From Sophora flavescens (Eukaryota > Streptophyta > Magnoliopsida > Fabales > Fabaceae), in assembly GCA_030762895.1 (NCBI GenBank), contig CM061063.1, positions 100,772,210 through 100,836,209 of the forward strand: a DNA stretch of 64,000 bases, written 5' to 3'. The translations under genes were made by a program, and so were the position numbers. The notes below the pieces were generated by a model. That model worked only from the letters and a program-made list of their open reading frames with translations. It made no database searches and was not told the origin of the DNA. This document shows, piece after piece, positions 60,637-64,000 of the stretch. Position 1 is the first letter of the stretch, and each line of letters starts with the position of its first letter.

Positions 60637-61203
60637 ATGGTTTTAACGAGAGGAATGGAAGCACACGTAGAGATTCTGGAGCGTGGCTTTGAAGGGTTAT
60701 TGCAGATGAGGTAAAACCTTGAAGACGAAAGACTGGAACGCATTGAAACTCGGAGACAATTGAATGAATTGGTTGAAACCGTACGAGGATTGTCAACGAG
60801 CCAGGAATCAACATATGAACACAGTCGAGCGACTACTTGTGAGGGTAATGGAAATCATGTTGATACTCGGATTCGTGAAGAAAGATGGAGGAAATTGGAA
60901 ATTCCAATTTTTGAAGGAGAAGATGCATACGGTTGGACAAATCGCGTGCAGTGATACTTTGAGTTGTTATTAAGTCTCAAACAAACAGGAACAGTAGAAG
61001 AGTACAGGGAGCAATTTGAATTGTATGCAGGCCCTCTCAGATGCACAGAACCAGCCTATTTGAAAGGGATTTTTCTGAATGGACTCAAGGAAGTGGTAAG
61101 AGCATAATTAAAACTCCATCCGGTTGAAGGTTTGACAGAATTGATGGATTATGCCCTGAGGATTGATGAGAAAAACAATTTACTGAATAAGGGGAACCCT
61201 TGA
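60637..61203 (+). pseudogene. Element F gag remnant
   Basis: A 189-codon frame (ATG 60,637, final TGA 61,201-61,203) with three internal stops in phase (60,712, 60,952 and 61,108). The piece RKLEIPIFEGEDAYGWTNRV is a typical start of a Ty3/gypsy gag core. YREQFELYAGPL and FLNGLKEVVRA belong to the later part, with the central region of the domain deleted in frame between them (near 60,960). No CCHC knuckle, protease or RT follows. The Ty3/gypsy assignment is from these motifs. Probably a short non-autonomous remnant inserted in the LINE. Confidence 0.75.
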
Positions 61204-62131
61204 ACTAGTTCAGGGGGAGATCATTCAGAACTTACAACAATCCCAGAACTGTAACGTGGGAACCTGAAAATAAAAGTCAGATCACCTGTCCCAAAATGAT
61301 GTCTTATTAACTGTCCCACCTATTTAGATTGTGTCATATCATTTAAAAATAATATATTTATAATAAATATTATAATCAATTTGATAAATGACACAATATA
61401 AGTGGGTGAGATAGAAAATAAAACACCATTTTGAGACGGATTATATCCATCCATTAACATAACAAAATCTCAGGATTTCTCTTTTGACTTTCTCACGACA
61501 TGCATCTCCTACTGGAAGCATTTATAATATCAGAATTTTTGTCCACTAATCACCAAATATCGGTAACATGTTGAAATTCAGCGTTGCTATTTCGAAGAAA
61601 AAAAAATTCCTAACGTATTTTGACAATTAATATATTAATAATGGAGTATGAGGGGTATCCCTGTCCAAGTACATCAAGAGGAAATAATAATTCATGGCTA
61701 TTTACAAGAAGATAAACAGTATACCGATTATTTCTACAATCTCTTTTTTTTTTTTTTTACTAAATTTCTACAATCTCTTCAGAATTCATAATTATAGATT
61801 TGAAAGAATTTGATATTAACCAATTAGAATTTAGAAGGTGTGCTGGTGGGATAGAAAAAACTTTTTGTACTGTTTAGCATTCTTGTATTGAAATCATTTA
61901 TCTTTTGAGCAAACCGCAATTAAAACATGGGGCAATCAGTCAAAATTCAAGGTTACATGGTATAAAATAAAACAGTAGAGAATAATTTTGCTATCCAAAC
62001 CTTCTTATTTCTTAATGTTTTTTTGTTATTGAAAGAATATAAACTATTAAATATTTTTCAAATTGATTTGTAAGATACTGATTAAAGAAAATGATTTGTA
62101 AGAATCACATAGCTGCATAAGATTTTCACTG

Positions 62132-62181
<50 letters not shown>

Positions 62182-62230
62182 CGAATGGTTTGATGGTCTG
62201 ATCATCTTTTTCAAGACATAAAAAATAGCT
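61204..62230. other. Intergenic, AT-rich, upstream of the neprosin-like gene
   Basis: No gene recognised. It holds poly-T at about 61,744-61,759 and a (TA)24 microsatellite at 62,133-62,180, only 50 bp before the ATG of the next gene, so the promoter and 5' UTR probably include or flank that repeat. I could not identify a separate TATA box. Confidence 0.65.
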
Positions 62231-64000
62231 ATGGAATCAACGTTTGTGACAATTGCTCCAAGATTTTTACTAGTTTTATGGCTCATATCATTTGCATTTC
62301 AATCAGATGCAGATTCAACTCAACGGGGACACAAGTTATCCAAGGAAGAGCACTCAGAGTTGGATAGACAGCTAAAACTTAAAAACAAACCAGCAATTAA
62401 GAGTATTCTGGTAAGCTTAAAAACCAATGCTTCCTTTTTTTCAATATATTTATTCATATTTAGTCAAAATTATTTCTTTTTTACTCAATCCCTGTTACCT
62501 TTTTCATGGTATATAGATAAATGCATTCCTTTGTTGCTTTTTTTGTTCGTGTTAGTGGCAATGAGATTTAAAACTATGACTCCATACAAATATATAAACC
62601 CCTGCCAACTGACTCATGTGTTAGTTGCTTTTTTTTACTCTTGTTAATTGTTGATACTACATACATCAATGGCATGCAGATTCATTTGTAAAATTCTCAA
62701 TTTATTGTCTGATTTTATGTTTTATCTTGTTCAACAGACTGAATATGGGGATATCATCGATTGTGTTGACATCTATAAACAATTAGCTTTTGATCATCCC
62801 TCTCTAAAGAATCATACAATTCAAGCAAGCAACTGCTATTTTGTTATATTATTAATTTGACACCTATATTTCTCGTTATTTTTTTTATTTATACAAACAA
62901 TTTGTATTAAACAAGAATACAATGGGTACTCTTACCGAATACAATAAATCCCACTAAACAGTTAGATGAAAATGGACATGTTTGAGCAATATATAAACGA
63001 GCAGACTCATACACTCAATGTCTTACGATTTTGGGTGAAAGATATGGCATCCAAATCACTTGTATGATTTACTTTGCTCTTAGCCTAATATAAAGATCTT
63101 CTGGTTATTTTAGGCTCCCCTCATATAAACTCACTTGAAGGAAAGATTGTTGGAATGCTAAGTATGAGTACGAAGTCTCACATTAGATGAAAATGAATAT
63201 GTTGAACAACATATAAGGAAACTCATACACTCAATGCCTTAAGATTTTGGGTGAAAGATGTGGTGTTTAAATCACTTGTATGATTTGCTCTTAACCCAAT
63301 ATAGATATAAATTATAGAGATGTCCCACTCTCTGGTGTTTTAGGCTCCCCACGACCTAGCAGAATTAAGCACACTTTTATGTATCATGTTTTTAATTGAA
63401 TTATATTTTCCTAATATAATACAATATTGTAGTTAAGTTTTTTTTTTTTTTTTGAAGCAATATTGTAGTTCAGTTGATCATTCTAATTTCAACGTGTTTA
63501 GATGAAACCAACGTTAATCCCAAAAGGGATCAAATACGACTGTGCTTCGAGAACGGATGATGCATCAAAATTGGTGCCCTATGACATAAATTGTCCAAAA
63601 GGATCGGTATCATCTAATCCTGGCAAATTACGCAAAGTCAAAATCTGTAGGATTTCATTATCACACTGATTCTTCTGAGCTCGACAATTCAACTGATACT
63701 CGAGAATATCATGTAAGGAATTAATATTGTGACAGTGTAATTGTGTCTAAAGAAACAAATTAATATAAACTATATATATATGTTTTATATTGATCTTGTA
63801 TATATGCATATAGCATGCAGTGCTTATATACAGAGCATATAATTCTAGCCCGAGTCATGGAGCAAAGGGAGACATCAATGTATGGGAACCTAGCGTTTCG
63901 CAAACTCAATACAGCACTGCTAGCATATCGCTTCTAAATGGTCCTGCACAAGAGCTCAACTATATACAAGCAGGGTGGGGGGTAAATAATTGTCCCTCTG
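62231..64000 (+). pseudogene. Neprosin-family glutamic protease gene, 5' part, frameshifted as written
   Basis: Four exons can be placed: 62,231-62,410, 62,738-62,824, 63,502-63,712 and 63,814 to beyond the window. Exon 1 starts MESTFVTIAP, has a signal peptide (FLLVLWLISFAF) and begins the activation propeptide. Exon 2 gives TEYGDIIDCVDIYKQLAFDH and HPSLKNHTIQ, hallmarks of the neprosin propeptide domain. Exon 3 continues MKPTLIPKG and INCPKGS. Exon 4 opens the catalytic domain (HAVLIYRAY, HGAKGDINVWEP, ELNYIQAGWGV). Intron 2 uses a GC donor (CAA|GCAAGC). In exon 3 the frame shifts by one base between about 63,610 and 63,650; unshifted, it stops at 63,667. In family members the last motif is usually IEAGW, with a catalytic Glu, here Gln. 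Secreted proteases of this family cut after proline. Either a decaying paralogue or a gene with a consensus error. Confidence 0.8.
62961..63350 (+). repeat. Direct repeats of about 165 bp in intron 2 of the neprosin-like gene
   Basis: 62,961-63,120 and 63,182-63,350 share TTAGATGAAAATG, CTCATACACTCAATG, ATTTTGGGTGAAAGAT and TTTTAGGCTCCCC in the same order, about 80-85% alike by eye. Between them is TGTTGGAATGCTAAGTATG. They may be the remains of a very small terminal-repeat retrotransposon (TRIM-like). Confidence 0.6.

Noticed and set aside
62825..62862. Read-through of exon 2 of the neprosin-like gene to the stop at 62,858
   Set aside because: The family continues after HTIQ with a Met-Lys/Arg-Pro stretch, which is found exactly after an AG at 63,502, so a GC-AG intron is the better model.

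Overview
This window is nuclear DNA of a flowering plant, probably a eudicot, and almost all of it is transposable elements. The grounds are: Ty3/gypsy chromovirus, Athila-like, MULE and L1-type LINE sequences of plant type; primer binding sites matching plant initiator tRNA-Met and tRNA-Asp; AT-rich intergenic DNA; and one host-type gene with plant introns, a neprosin-family protease, at the right edge. The species cannot be named from the sequence.

Layout. Positions 1-13,883 and about 23,874-37,755 are two nearly identical copies of one block, so the left 38 kb is a tandem duplication with a 23.87 kb period. Its best-defined part is element A (15,971-29,239, minus strand), a complete Tekay-like chromovirus with LTRs of 4.5 and 4.0 kb, TSD TGTCG, one gag-pol frame broken by five in-frame stops, and a chromodomain. 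A sits in the remains of another LTR element, D (5' LTR end and PBS at 14,735-15,437; 3' LTR at 49,228-51,670). Downstream of A is element B (plus strand), related to A by its LTRs but strongly decayed inside; its complete 3' LTR is 36,780-41,088 and its 5' LTR carries an inverted 1 kb segment. B's right end abuts a truncated LTR of element C (41,089-47,550, minus strand), an Athila-like element with gag and protease but no visible reverse transcriptase or integrase.

To the right of D are a PMD-type MULE (about 52,529-55,448) with remnants of a transposase and a plant-mobile-domain gene on opposite strands, part of another chromovirus-like LTR (E, 55,449-57,898), a decayed L1 LINE (57,899-60,171), a short LTR with a gag remnant (F, 60,172-61,203), about 1 kb without genes, and the 5' part of the neprosin-like gene (62,231 to the window end), which has an apparent frameshift.

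No set of genes here works as an operon or pathway. The points of most interest are structural: a tandem duplication whose junction is a chimeric LTR; good splice donor and acceptor sites inside LTRs of unrelated length; a 157-codon ORF that begins exactly at such an acceptor in all three A LTRs; GC-rich hairpin units in the LTR of C; and many clustered small differences between copies that look like consensus errors and should be excluded before any biological reading.
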